Notes under the pieces: generated by a model
What the model saw: the letters and a program-made list of their open reading frames with translations, nothing else
Databases searched by the model: none
What the model was told of the DNA's origin: nothing
Assembly (NCBI GenBank): GCA_012515615.1
Contig: JAAYYB010000169.1
Span: forward strand, 1 to 37,540
From: Fibrobacter sp.
Lineage (GTDB): Bacteria; Fibrobacterota; Chitinivibrionia; Chitinivibrionales; Chitinispirillaceae
Length of the DNA: 37,540 nt
Reading direction: 5' to 3'
Part shown: positions 28,670-37,423 of the stretch, piece after piece
Numbering within the stretch: position 1 is the first letter of the stretch
Layout: each line of letters begins with the position of its first letter
Program-made: the position numbers and the translations under genes

Positions 28670-29059
28670 TTGGAAAACAGGTATTCTGCGACCGGTAAAC
28701 GTAAAAACGCAATTGCGACGGTAATTGTCCGGCCCGGCAAGGGTGAGCGGATTATAAATGGCAGGACTATTCAGGAATATTTGATGAGCGATGTTCTTGT
28801 GAAGGACACGGAACAGCCTTTGCAGTTACTGCAGGTTGCCGAATCTTTCGACGTAGTCGCAAGTGTCAGAGGCGGTGGACTCAGTGGTCAGTCCGGTGCT
28901 ATTCGTCTTGGAATTGCCAGAGCGTTGGCTCTTATAAGTGAGGAGAATCGTAAGGCTCTGCGTAAAAGCGGATTTCTTACCAGAGACTCCCGTGTAGTTG
29001 AACGTAAGAAATATGGTCAGGCAGGAGCCCGCAGAAGGTACCAGTTCTCTAAGCGATAG
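28670..29059 (+). CDS. rpsI: 30S ribosomal protein S9 (TTG start)
   Basis: ATGKRKNAIATVIVRPGKG, GGGLSGQSGAIRLGIARAL, LTRDSRVVERKKYGQAGARRRYQFSKR. Confidence 0.97.
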   Translation: MENRYSATGKRKNAIATVIVRPGKGERIINGRTIQEYLMSDVLVKDTEQPLQLLQVAESFDVVASVRGGGLSGQSGAIRLGIARALALISEENRKALRKSGFLTRDSRVVERKKYGQAGARRRYQFSKR

Positions 29060-29104
29060 TTCCTATTCCTACTGTAAGATATTTCCGCTTATTCGGGAAA
29101 ATTC

Positions 29105-29141
29105 CGTTCGTGCCGGGTTCGCCAGACACGAACGTTTTATT
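29105..29141 (+). terminator. Terminator-like hairpin between rpsI and rpsB
   Basis: CGTTCGTG-ccgggttcgccaga-CACGAACG followed by TTTTATT. Confidence 0.6.
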
Positions 29142-29269
29142 TGGAAAATTCAGGTCAGTTTTCACAATAATTTCACACGGCGGGAGCGGAAGACGGGTGC
29201 TGATCCGGGTGGACAGTAATCTTTCCGTTATGAGACGTCGTGGAAGTTTAACCCAATTAAGGAGTTTGT

Positions 29270-30121
29270 ATGTCTAATTTATCTGTGCAAGATCTGCTTG
29301 ATGCGGGCACTCATTTCGGTCATCAGACAAAGCGCTGGAATCCCAAAATGAAGCGCTTTATACTCTGCCCCAGAAACGGCATCTATATCATTGATCTCAA
29401 TAAAACTCTTCTTACAGTCGAGAAATTCATTCAGCGTGTTCGCAAGGAAGTGTTAAAGGGTGGAAAAGTGCTGTTTGTCGGCACAAAGAAGCAGCTTAAA
29501 GACTGTATCAGGGAGGAAGCTGAACGCTGCAAGATGCCCTATGTGACTGAGAGATGGCTGGGTGGAATGCTTACAAATTTCCAGACAATCCGCCAGAGTG
29601 TTGCCAAACTGGAAAAAATAGAAGCGATGGAAACAGACGGCACAATTGAAGCTCTTCCTAAAAAAGAGCGGGGACTTCTTGCTAAAAGAAAAGAAAATCT
29701 TATCTCTGTGCTCAGCGGTATCCGTGATATGCGCAAACCCCCAAGCATCATATTTGTGGTTGACACAATAAAAGAGCATATTGCAATCGCAGAAGGACGC
29801 AGGCTTCATATTCCTATCGGTGCCATTGTAGATACAAACTGTGACCCGGACGTAGTCGATTATCCTATTCCAGGCAATGATGATGCAATTAAATCGGTGC
29901 AGCTGATTGCCCGTGCGGTTTCTGATGCAATTCTTGAGGAAAATGTCAATATTTCAGCTGCCGAGATGATGGAGCAGGAGGCCGCAAAGTCTGAAGCTGC
30001 GGCTCAGAAAGATTCTGTCGTGGAGAGCGAAACAGAAGAAGTTTCTGAGGGAGCCGAGGGTGCAAAGAAAAAGCCCCGCGTCATCCACAAGAAAATCGTA
30101 AAGTTTACTGAAGAAGAATAA
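29270..30121 (+). CDS. rpsB: 30S ribosomal protein S2
   Basis: LLDAGTHFGHQTKRWNPKMKRFI, ERWLGGMLTNFQTI, IGAIVDTNCDPDVVDYPIPGNDDAIKS. Confidence 0.97.
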   Translation: MSNLSVQDLLDAGTHFGHQTKRWNPKMKRFILCPRNGIYIIDLNKTLLTVEKFIQRVRKEVLKGGKVLFVGTKKQLKDCIREEAERCKMPYVTERWLGGMLTNFQTIRQSVAKLEKIEAMETDGTIEALPKKERGLLAKRKENLISVLSGIRDMRKPPSIIFVVDTIKEHIAIAEGRRLHIPIGAIVDTNCDPDVVDYPIPGNDDAIKSVQLIARAVSDAILEENVNISAAEMMEQEAAKSEAAAQKDSVVESETEEVSEGAEGAKKKPRVIHKKIVKFTEEE

Positions 30122-30162
30122 GACTGGGTCACCGGATCAAAAGGAAAAAGGAGATTAATAAA

Positions 30163-31038
30163 ATGGAAATATCAGCCGCACAGGTAAAAGAGCTCAGGGA
30201 AAAGACCGGGCTGGGAATGATGATCTGCAAGAAGGCTCTGATCGAGTCAAATGGCGATATGAATCTGGCCATCGAGAACCTTCGTAAACAGGGTCAGGCC
30301 ACTGCTGCACGCCGTGCAGGCAAAGCCGTAAAAGAGGGAAAGGTCACAATTGTTACAGAGCCCTCATGCGGAATTGTTTTTGAGGTTAATTCCGAAACAG
30401 ACTTTGTTGCCAGAAATGAAGATTTTATCGATTTCGTTGCTAAGCTTGGAAAACTTCTGATTCAGGAAAAACCGGCAGATATCGAAGCTGCCAGGAACCT
30501 GACATCTCCGGTTTTCGGCGGTCAGACTGTCGAAAACAGACTTACAGAACTTATCGGTAAAATCGGTGAGAACATTACTTTCCGCAGATACTCTAAGATG
30601 GAGGCCAATCCTGCAAATGAACGTCTGTTCTCATATCTTCACGGAAACGGAAAAATCGGAGTGTTCGTAAAAGTATCAGCTGACAAGGAACTTGACAGCC
30701 AGGCAATGGCCGATCTGGGAAAAGATCTGGCAATGCAGGTAACGGCTGCCAATCCTATGGCGGCAAACAGGGAATGTATCAGCGCTGATGTTATAGCTAA
30801 AGAGAAAGAAATTTATTTTACCCAGGCACAGAGTTCGGGGAAACCGGAGAAGATCTGGGACAAAATTGTCGAGGGCAAGCTTGTGAAGTTTTACCAGGAA
30901 GTGGTTCTTACAGAGCAGGCCTTCATAAGGACTCCCGACATCAGTGTTACTGACCGGATCAAAGAGGTTGAGAAACAGACTGGTGCAAAGATCAAAGTTC
31001 TTGACTTTGTGCGGCTTGAACTTGGCGCAGAGGAATAA
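30163..31038 (+). CDS. tsf: Elongation factor Ts
   Basis: VKELREKTGLGMMICKKALIESNGD, VFEVNSETDFVARNEDF. Confidence 0.96.
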   Translation: MEISAAQVKELREKTGLGMMICKKALIESNGDMNLAIENLRKQGQATAARRAGKAVKEGKVTIVTEPSCGIVFEVNSETDFVARNEDFIDFVAKLGKLLIQEKPADIEAARNLTSPVFGGQTVENRLTELIGKIGENITFRRYSKMEANPANERLFSYLHGNGKIGVFVKVSADKELDSQAMADLGKDLAMQVTAANPMAANRECISADVIAKEKEIYFTQAQSSGKPEKIWDKIVEGKLVKFYQEVVLTEQAFIRTPDISVTDRIKEVEKQTGAKIKVLDFVRLELGAEE

Positions 31039-31046
31039 GAGTTTAC

Positions 31047-31760
31047 ATGGAATCCAGGTTCAAAAGGGTACTTTTGAAGCTGTCCGGCGAGGCATTGGCC
31101 GGTGGAAGAGGGTTTGGCATTGATCCGCCGGTTATTTCTTCAATAGCCGGCGAAATTGCTGAAGTGCATGCAGCCGGTGTTCAGATCGGGATTGTTATCG
31201 GTGGAGGAAACTTCCTTCGCGGTGCAACCACTCAGGGTGTTTCACGGGTAGCCGGGGACACGATGGGAATGCTTGCAACGGTGATAAACTCTATCGCCCT
31301 CAAAGAGTACCTGAACAAACATAATTGCCCATCCAGAGTTCTTAATGCGGTCAACATAGACCGGGCAGGGGGGTATTTCACTCCTTCCGGAGCAGTTGAG
31401 TGCATGCAGAATGGTGAAGTGGTGATAATTGCGGGCGGGACCGGAAATCCATTCTTTACAACTGATACTGCCGCGGCTCTCAGATGTGCCGAAATCGGTG
31501 CTGAGGTTCTCCTCAAGGCTACAAAGGTTGACGGGATCTACGATAGTGATCCTGTAAAGAATCCATCGGCGGTACGGTTTGAGAGTATCAGCCATGGAGA
31601 GGCTCTGGCAAAAGGTTTGAAGGTTATGGATGCTACAGCGTTTTCTTTTTGTCAGGAGAATTCAATCCCTATTATCATCTTCAAGCTGCTTGAAAAAGGT
31701 AATCTCCGCAGATGTTTAGAGGGTCAGGCTGTAGGGTCAATTATTAAAACAGGAGAATAG
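31047..31760 (+). CDS. pyrH: UMP kinase
   Basis: RVLLKLSGEALAGG, VIGGGNFLRGA, GGTGNPFFTTDTAAALRCAEIGAEVLLKATKVDGIYDSDP. Confidence 0.97.
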   Translation: MESRFKRVLLKLSGEALAGGRGFGIDPPVISSIAGEIAEVHAAGVQIGIVIGGGNFLRGATTQGVSRVAGDTMGMLATVINSIALKEYLNKHNCPSRVLNAVNIDRAGGYFTPSGAVECMQNGEVVIIAGGTGNPFFTTDTAAALRCAEIGAEVLLKATKVDGIYDSDPVKNPSAVRFESISHGEALAKGLKVMDATAFSFCQENSIPIIIFKLLEKGNLRRCLEGQAVGSIIKTGE

Positions 31761-31763
31761 CAG

Positions 31764-32327
31764 ATGAGTGCTTTGGATCTTATCCAGTCGGAAACTACAC
31801 AGAGAATGCAAAAGGCAATAGAGAGTCTTAAAAAAGATCTCTCAAGAATCAGAGCTGGAAGGGCCAGTCCGGCGCTTCTGGATGGATTGACTGCTGATTA
31901 TTATGGCTCTCCTATGCCGATTAACCAGATTGCAAATATTTCTGTTCCAGACCCGCGTATGATCGTTGTTCAGCCGTGGGAAAAAAAGATGCTTACACCC
32001 ATTGAGAAAGCGATTCAGACATCAGATCTGGGGTTAAATCCTCAGAATGACGGAAATATGATTCGCCTTCCGATTCCGCCGCTTTCAGAAGAGCGCCGCA
32101 AGGACCTCTTCAAGAACTGCAAAAAAGTCGGTGAGGAGAGTAAGGTTGGTATCCGGAATATCAGGCGCGATTCAAATGAAAAGCTCAAGAAAGCGGAAAA
32201 GGATAAGGATGTCACTCAGGATGAATCAAAGAAGGGTATGGATGATATCCAGAAATTGACTGATAAATTTATTAAAACGGTCGATGAGCTTCTTATCAAC
32301 AAAGAAAAAGAGATAATGGAACTCTGA
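31764..32327 (+). CDS. frr: Ribosome recycling factor
   Basis: RIRAGRASPALLDGLTADYYGSPMPINQIANISVPDPRMIVVQPWEK. Confidence 0.97.
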   Translation: MSALDLIQSETTQRMQKAIESLKKDLSRIRAGRASPALLDGLTADYYGSPMPINQIANISVPDPRMIVVQPWEKKMLTPIEKAIQTSDLGLNPQNDGNMIRLPIPPLSEERRKDLFKNCKKVGEESKVGIRNIRRDSNEKLKKAEKDKDVTQDESKKGMDDIQKLTDKFIKTVDELLINKEKEIMEL

Positions 32328-32360
32328 TCTGAAAAGTCGTTTATAAGATTTTGATACCAG

Positions 32361-32397
32361 AAATGCCGGAGAACTAAAAAACTCCGGCATTTTTTTG
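32361..32397 (+). terminator. Rho-independent terminator after frr
   Basis: ATGCCGGAG-aactaaaaaa-CTCCGGCAT followed by a T7 tract. Confidence 0.88.
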
Positions 32398-32556
32398 TGT
32401 GTGGTGAATTTTGAAGGTTACGATACCAACGCCGATGCTGATTCCGGCCCGGCAAGGAAAAACACTGGTGTTTGTAAAGGGAATCTGTGTGGCATGGTCG
32501 CCTCGATCGTGTTTTGCATTGCCCTTGCCACGTGGAAGCAGGCTTGTGTATATGGC

Positions 32557-32729
32557 TCATACCTGACTTATGCACCCGGATCAGGGCGAATTGCACTTAT
32601 CCCTTGTGCATAAAGGCTTTCACAAATCTTGATGTACCACCGGTGTGGTGCACCTGCGATTTGTTCAAGCCTTTCTACTACAAGGCCTAAACGTACTTCG
32701 CCCTTCCCGGATGCATAAGTTAGGTCATA
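32557..32729. mobile_element. MITE-like inverted-repeat element (163 bp, 32562-32724) with candidate TCATA target-site duplication
   Basis: Left end CCTGACTTATGCACCCGG pairs with right end CCGGATGCATAAGTTAGG (rc CCTAACTTATGCATCCGG, 16/18 identical). Imperfect complementarity continues to a centre at CCAC-CGGT-GTGG. TCATA occurs immediately outside each end (32557-32561, 32725-32729). Confidence 0.65.
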
Positions 32730-32846
32730 TCATCTTTTTTCGCAGAACGTATATTTAAAAATCTATATTCGTTAAATTACGTCACCAGCCGGAATCTACG
32801 GCAACTTGTAAAAGCGTTCCGTATATCAGGAAAAAATACTCAAGAG

Positions 32847-33554
32847 ATGAACATTCCCACGCATATTGGAATTATAATGGATGGTAATGGACGGTGGGCC
32901 CGGCAGAGGGGTCTGCCCAGATCAGCCGGGCATCGTGCAGGAACTGATGCGACGCGGGAGATAGTACGTGCCTGCGGGGAGCTGGGGGTTTCTTATCTGA
33001 CCACATATGTCTTTTCTGCAGAAAACTGGGGCCGACCCAGCACAGAAGTTTCCTTACTGATGGATCTTCTGGTGGAGATGACAAAAAAAGAGATCTCCAA
33101 CTTGAATGCAAACAATGTCCGGTTAAGGGCAATAGGTGACCTCTCGCGTGTTCCTTCAAAGACCCGTAAAGCCCTTCTGAATGGAATTGAAGAGACAAAG
33201 AATAATACCGGCCTGAATCTTAATCTGGCTATAAGCTACGGGGGGCGATCCGAGATTATTTCTGCAGTCAGGGAATTTGCCAGAGATGCAGTCCGGGACC
33301 CATCCCTGATTGATAAACTTGAGGAATCATCATTCGGAAAATATCTCTATACAAAAGATATCCCGGATCCGGAGCTTATTATCAGAACAGGCGGAGATAA
33401 GAGAATAAGCAATTTTCTGCTTTGGCAGGCTGCATATTCAGAGCTTTATTTTACTGATGTCTTATGGCCTGATTTCAACAAAGACAGCCTGGTTAATGCG
33501 ATAGAAGATTTTAACAGACGCGATCGCAGGTTTGGAAAGGTAAAAGAGTCATGA
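32847..33554 (+). CDS. uppS: Isoprenyl transferase (undecaprenyl diphosphate synthase)
   Basis: HIGIIMDGNGRWARQRGLPRSAGHRAG, TTYVFSAENWGRP, PELIIRTGGDKRISNFLLWQAAYSELYFTD. Confidence 0.97.
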   Translation: MNIPTHIGIIMDGNGRWARQRGLPRSAGHRAGTDATREIVRACGELGVSYLTTYVFSAENWGRPSTEVSLLMDLLVEMTKKEISNLNANNVRLRAIGDLSRVPSKTRKALLNGIEETKNNTGLNLNLAISYGGRSEIISAVREFARDAVRDPSLIDKLEESSFGKYLYTKDIPDPELIIRTGGDKRISNFLLWQAAYSELYFTDVLWPDFNKDSLVNAIEDFNRRDRRFGKVKES

Positions 33555-34441
33555 GGCTTTCTAATTTAGGAAAGCGGCTTTTGTTTGTCCTGTGGTCAGT
33601 ACCACTTGGGTGGTGGCTGATAAATTCTACTCTTACTGTTCTTCCCAAGTCTGTTGCGATTGTTTATCCGGCTCAGGTTGCGATAATAGCTATAATTCTG
33701 ATAGCCTGCTTCGAGTATACCCGGATGCTGGGTATTTTTTATCCCCGAAATGCGTTCTGGCTCGGCTATATATGGCTTGGGGCGTATTTTGTGCTTTATT
33801 TTGACCGGGAAAACATAATTCCATCGGATCTGAGCATCTATACACTTTTGATGCTGGTAGCATTAGAGGCGTTTATCTGGGGGAAAAGAAACCAGAGGAA
33901 GCGCTGGGTGAGGGCGAGTCTGTTTTTCAGTGGAATAGCATTCCTTTCTATTGCGGGTACATCATTGCTGAGCTTGTACAGGGAACCTTTTCAGTCGCTG
34001 TTTATTCATCCGGACCACCAGATGCTTTCCCAGGTTGGCATAGTCATAGTAATAGCGGCGATATTTATGTGTGATTCTGCTGCTTACATTTTCGGATCTC
34101 TTTTCGGCAAAACGCATTTCAGCAGTATAAGTCCGAATAAAACGGTTGAAGGCAGTGTTGCCGGCCTTACAGCGTCAGTGCTGGTCAGCGGTATAGGGTG
34201 GTGGTATCTTGCCAACCCTTCCTATCCTCCATGGCTGGGTATAGTGCTGGGTGTGTTTATCGGGGTTTTCGCACAGGTTGGGGATCTTCTGGTCTCTTTA
34301 ATGAAGAGGTATTTCCGTGTAAAGGATGCTTCAGACATAATTCCAGGTCATGGGGGCATTCTTGATAGATTCGATTCAGTTTTTTTTACCGCTCCTGTAC
34401 TTTCGCTTTTTGCTTATCTGGTAAGCAGATTCTTCGGGTAA
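33551..34441 (+). CDS. cdsA: Phosphatidate cytidylyltransferase
   Basis: Multi-TM; CDSAAYIFGSLFGKTHFSSISPNKTVEGSVAGL, GDLLVSLMKRYFRVKDASDIIPGHGGILDRFDS. Confidence 0.96.
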   Translation: MRLSNLGKRLLFVLWSVPLGWWLINSTLTVLPKSVAIVYPAQVAIIAIILIACFEYTRMLGIFYPRNAFWLGYIWLGAYFVLYFDRENIIPSDLSIYTLLMLVALEAFIWGKRNQRKRWVRASLFFSGIAFLSIAGTSLLSLYREPFQSLFIHPDHQMLSQVGIVIVIAAIFMCDSAAYIFGSLFGKTHFSSISPNKTVEGSVAGLTASVLVSGIGWWYLANPSYPPWLGIVLGVFIGVFAQVGDLLVSLMKRYFRVKDASDIIPGHGGILDRFDSVFFTAPVLSLFAYLVSRFFG

Positions 34442-34444
34442 CAA

Positions 34445-35602
34445 ATGGATATTTCACAGTCTAGAATATTGCTGCTGGGGTCTACCGGCTCTATCGGGAC
34501 AAGCGCACTTAATTGTATCAGAAGGTTCGGAAGCCGTTTCAAAGTAAACGGGTTAGCTGCCGGAAAAAGAGTTGATGAACTCATTTCTCAGATAAGAGAG
34601 TTCAAGCCCCAGAATGTTTACTGTGCTGATCCCCGGGGAGCTGAGAGGATAAGAAACGAATTCGGATCATCTGTGCGTGTGTGGGGCAGTCTTGAAGAAA
34701 TAGTGAAGGAAACTGATTGCGAAATCGTACTCAATTCTTTAGTGGGGGCAGTCGGTTTCAGGCCCACGGTAGCTGCGCTTGAGCTTGGAAGACGGGTGGC
34801 GCTGGCAAATAAGGAGAGTCTTGTAATCGGAGGTGATTATATAAGGAGTCTTCTTGCGAAGGGAAAAGGAGAACTGCTTCCGGTGGACAGTGAGCACAGC
34901 GCGATACTTCAGTGCCTGTCGGGAGTAGAAAGATCCACAGTTGAAACAATAATTCTTACAGCATCGGGGGGGCCATTCCGTAATCTTCCGGTTGAGGGTT
35001 TTGAATCAATAACACCGTCTCAGGCATTGAATCATCCTACCTGGTTGATGGGACCCAAGATAACGATAGACTCATCAACATTGATGAATAAGGGTTTTGA
35101 GGTAATCGAGGCGCATCATCTGTTCTCTCTTCCTTATTCGCGTTTGCGGGTCTGGATACACCCTCAGTCAATTATTCATTCACTTGTAGAGTTTCATGAC
35201 GGTGCGATAATGGCGCAGTTGGGACTTCCGGACATGGAGCTTCCGATCCAATATGCTCTTGGTTATCCCGAGAGGCTTCCGATAGGCGGCAGGCGTTTGT
35301 CGCTTCCGGAAATAGGGAGGCTGGAGTTTGCGGATCCGGATCTGGGCCGTTTTCCCTGTCTTAAGCTTTGTATTGAGGCGGGTGAGGCAGGCGGGACAGC
35401 TCCGGCTGTGGTGAATGCGGCAAATGAGATGGCGGTGGAGGCGTTCTTAAATGGAATGATTACTTTCAAGCAGATAGCAGAGATCGTGGCATACTCATTG
35501 CACAGCCATAAGCCTGAACCTGCTGATTGCTGTGAAATAATAGAAGAGACAGACCGGAAGATCCGGAAAACAGTTTTAAACGAATTTCTATCAAAAAGGT
35601 AA
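34445..35602 (+). CDS. dxr: 1-deoxy-D-xylulose-5-phosphate reductoisomerase
   Basis: LLGSTGSIGTSALNCI, ALANKESLVIGG, LLPVDSEHSAILQCL, WLMGPKITIDSSTLMNKGFEVIEAHHLF. Confidence 0.97.
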   Translation: MDISQSRILLLGSTGSIGTSALNCIRRFGSRFKVNGLAAGKRVDELISQIREFKPQNVYCADPRGAERIRNEFGSSVRVWGSLEEIVKETDCEIVLNSLVGAVGFRPTVAALELGRRVALANKESLVIGGDYIRSLLAKGKGELLPVDSEHSAILQCLSGVERSTVETIILTASGGPFRNLPVEGFESITPSQALNHPTWLMGPKITIDSSTLMNKGFEVIEAHHLFSLPYSRLRVWIHPQSIIHSLVEFHDGAIMAQLGLPDMELPIQYALGYPERLPIGGRRLSLPEIGRLEFADPDLGRFPCLKLCIEAGEAGGTAPAVVNAANEMAVEAFLNGMITFKQIAEIVAYSLHSHKPEPADCCEIIEETDRKIRKTVLNEFLSKR

Positions 35603-35605
35603 GAA

Positions 35606-36943
35606 ATGTTAGTTAGCGCATTATCAGTAGTTCTGGGTTTGCTAGTTTTAGGCGTACTGGTCTTTGTTCATGAACTTGGTCATTTTCTGGCGGCCAAGTC
35701 ATTCGGGGTAAAGGTGCTGGCTTTTTCTCTGGGGTTTGGCAATCCCATTCTGAAGAAAACCTGGAAAGGTACAGAGTATCGTATAAGTTCTATTCCCTTT
35801 GGTGGATATGTGAAGATGGCCGGTGAGAACCCGGAGGAGCCCAGATCTGGTGAACCTGGGGATTTTACATCAAAGCCGGTTTGGCAGAGGGCAATTGTGG
35901 CTGTTGCAGGACCGGCAGCGAATTTTGTAACCGCAATACTTATGCTCTGGGTTGTTTACATGTGGGGAATCGACAAGCCTCTTTATTACGATCGTCCGGT
36001 GATAGGGGCCGTTTCTGACAGCTCTGCGGCCAGGAACGCCGGTCTTATGGCCGGTGACAGTGTTATCTCGATTAACGATAAAGTTGTAAAATCCTGGGAA
36101 GATATCGAGACAGCATTTGCACAGCAGGAGCAGGAGTACAGTTTTAAATATTTTAGAGGAGGCGATCAGGGTACAGCGGTGCTGCAGATGGACAACAGCA
36201 GCGGTGCACTGCCTAAAAACCCTACCGGAGGAGTTCTTCCACCGCTTCCGGCCATCGTAGCGGATGTAAATAAAGGATCACCGGCTGCTGAAGCAGGCAT
36301 GAAGTCCGGAGATACTGTAGTTTCCATAGATGGTCAGAAGATCCATTCATGGTTTCAGCTGATGGAGATTGTTTCAAAGAACAATGCAGAAACGCCGCTT
36401 CTTTTTCAGGTCAAGCGTGGCGGTGACTTTGTCTCCATGGAAATGACCCCTGAATTTGATAAGGAGACGAAGCGCTACCTTATAGGAATAAGAGTAAGTG
36501 AAGGGGAAGCAAGGAAAGTCAGGTACATGCCTGCAGTTGCGATGCAGAAGGGGCTGGACAAGTCATGGGAGTATACAACCATGATTTTTGATGTAATCGG
36601 GAAGCTGGTATCACAGAAGGTTTCTGCTAACAATCTTTCAGGGCCCCTGGGCATAATTCCTGCATCTGGTTTCATGGCGCTTCAGGGTCTCTCTCCCATA
36701 CTGAACTTTATGGCACTTATCGGGATAAACCTGGCTGTGCTGAACCTTCTTCCGCTGGTTATTACAGACGGAGGTTTGCTGCTGTTTCTTATACTTGAAG
36801 CGATCCGCAGGAAACCTTTGCAGGTAAAAACACAGATGGTAATAAACAAGATTGCCATCCTGTTTTTCCTGATGCTGTTTCTTTTTGTCACATTTAATGA
36901 TGTAAAGAGACTGCCGGATTATTTCCGGCTTTTCGGAAAGTGA
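35606..36943 (+). CDS. rseP: RseP/MmpA-type site-2 zinc metalloprotease with two PDZ domains
   Basis: VFVHELGHFLAAKSFGVKV, two PDZ-like segments, C-terminal NLLPLVITDGGLLLFLILEAIRRKPL. Confidence 0.93.
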   Translation: MLVSALSVVLGLLVLGVLVFVHELGHFLAAKSFGVKVLAFSLGFGNPILKKTWKGTEYRISSIPFGGYVKMAGENPEEPRSGEPGDFTSKPVWQRAIVAVAGPAANFVTAILMLWVVYMWGIDKPLYYDRPVIGAVSDSSAARNAGLMAGDSVISINDKVVKSWEDIETAFAQQEQEYSFKYFRGGDQGTAVLQMDNSSGALPKNPTGGVLPPLPAIVADVNKGSPAAEAGMKSGDTVVSIDGQKIHSWFQLMEIVSKNNAETPLLFQVKRGGDFVSMEMTPEFDKETKRYLIGIRVSEGEARKVRYMPAVAMQKGLDKSWEYTTMIFDVIGKLVSQKVSANNLSGPLGIIPASGFMALQGLSPILNFMALIGINLAVLNLLPLVITDGGLLLFLILEAIRRKPLQVKTQMVINKIAILFFLMLFLFVTFNDVKRLPDYFRLFGK

Positions 36944-36971
36944 CAACCACAACCATTTCGAAGTAATTCGC

Positions 36972-37053
36972 AAGATTAAGGAATTTCAGGAAGAGGGCGT
37001 TCCCAATACAAGCAATACACAAGATTAAGGAATTTTAAGAAGAGGGCGTTCCC
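36972..37053. repeat. Tandem-like direct repeat, two ~33-bp copies offset by 49 bp
   Basis: aagattaaggaatttcaggaagagggcgttccc (36972-37004) and aagattaaggaattttaagaagagggcgttccc (37021-37053). Confidence 0.85.
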
Positions 37054-37423
37054 TCTTTCGCTCCAGCCCGTCGAAGACGCCGGTCTTCCGCTATCACCCC
37101 GTGTTGTCCACCAGTTATGCAGGCAGGAATGACTATCACATTTGCAAACGTCCTTGCGGCCGCAGTAGCGAACTGGTGGTAGATTAAAACTTATTATAGC
37201 CTCGAAGAATTCAAGCATGTTGGATTCAATAAAAAAATAAGGACTCTGTTTTAAGACAAAAATATTTGTTAATGGGCTCTGTGTACCATGGTTGCCCTGG
37301 ACCGTGCCTGGCGCAAGGTAGGAAACCCTGTGCTGACAGACGTAAGCCCTTTCGGGATAAGGAAAAAGAGTGGTGTATTTGCAGAATTCGTTACTTTCTT
37401 ACGAAACCACCAAAGATTCCTTT

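Noticed and set aside
37108-37179. Inverted repeat CCACCAGTT ... AACTGGTGG with ~54-nt spacer
   Set aside because: Only 9-bp arms, no flanking duplication and no coding content; not enough for a mobile-element call.
36976-37218. 80-aa minus-strand ORF in the repeat-rich spacer
   Set aside because: Spans the direct repeats; likely a spurious translation of repeat DNA.
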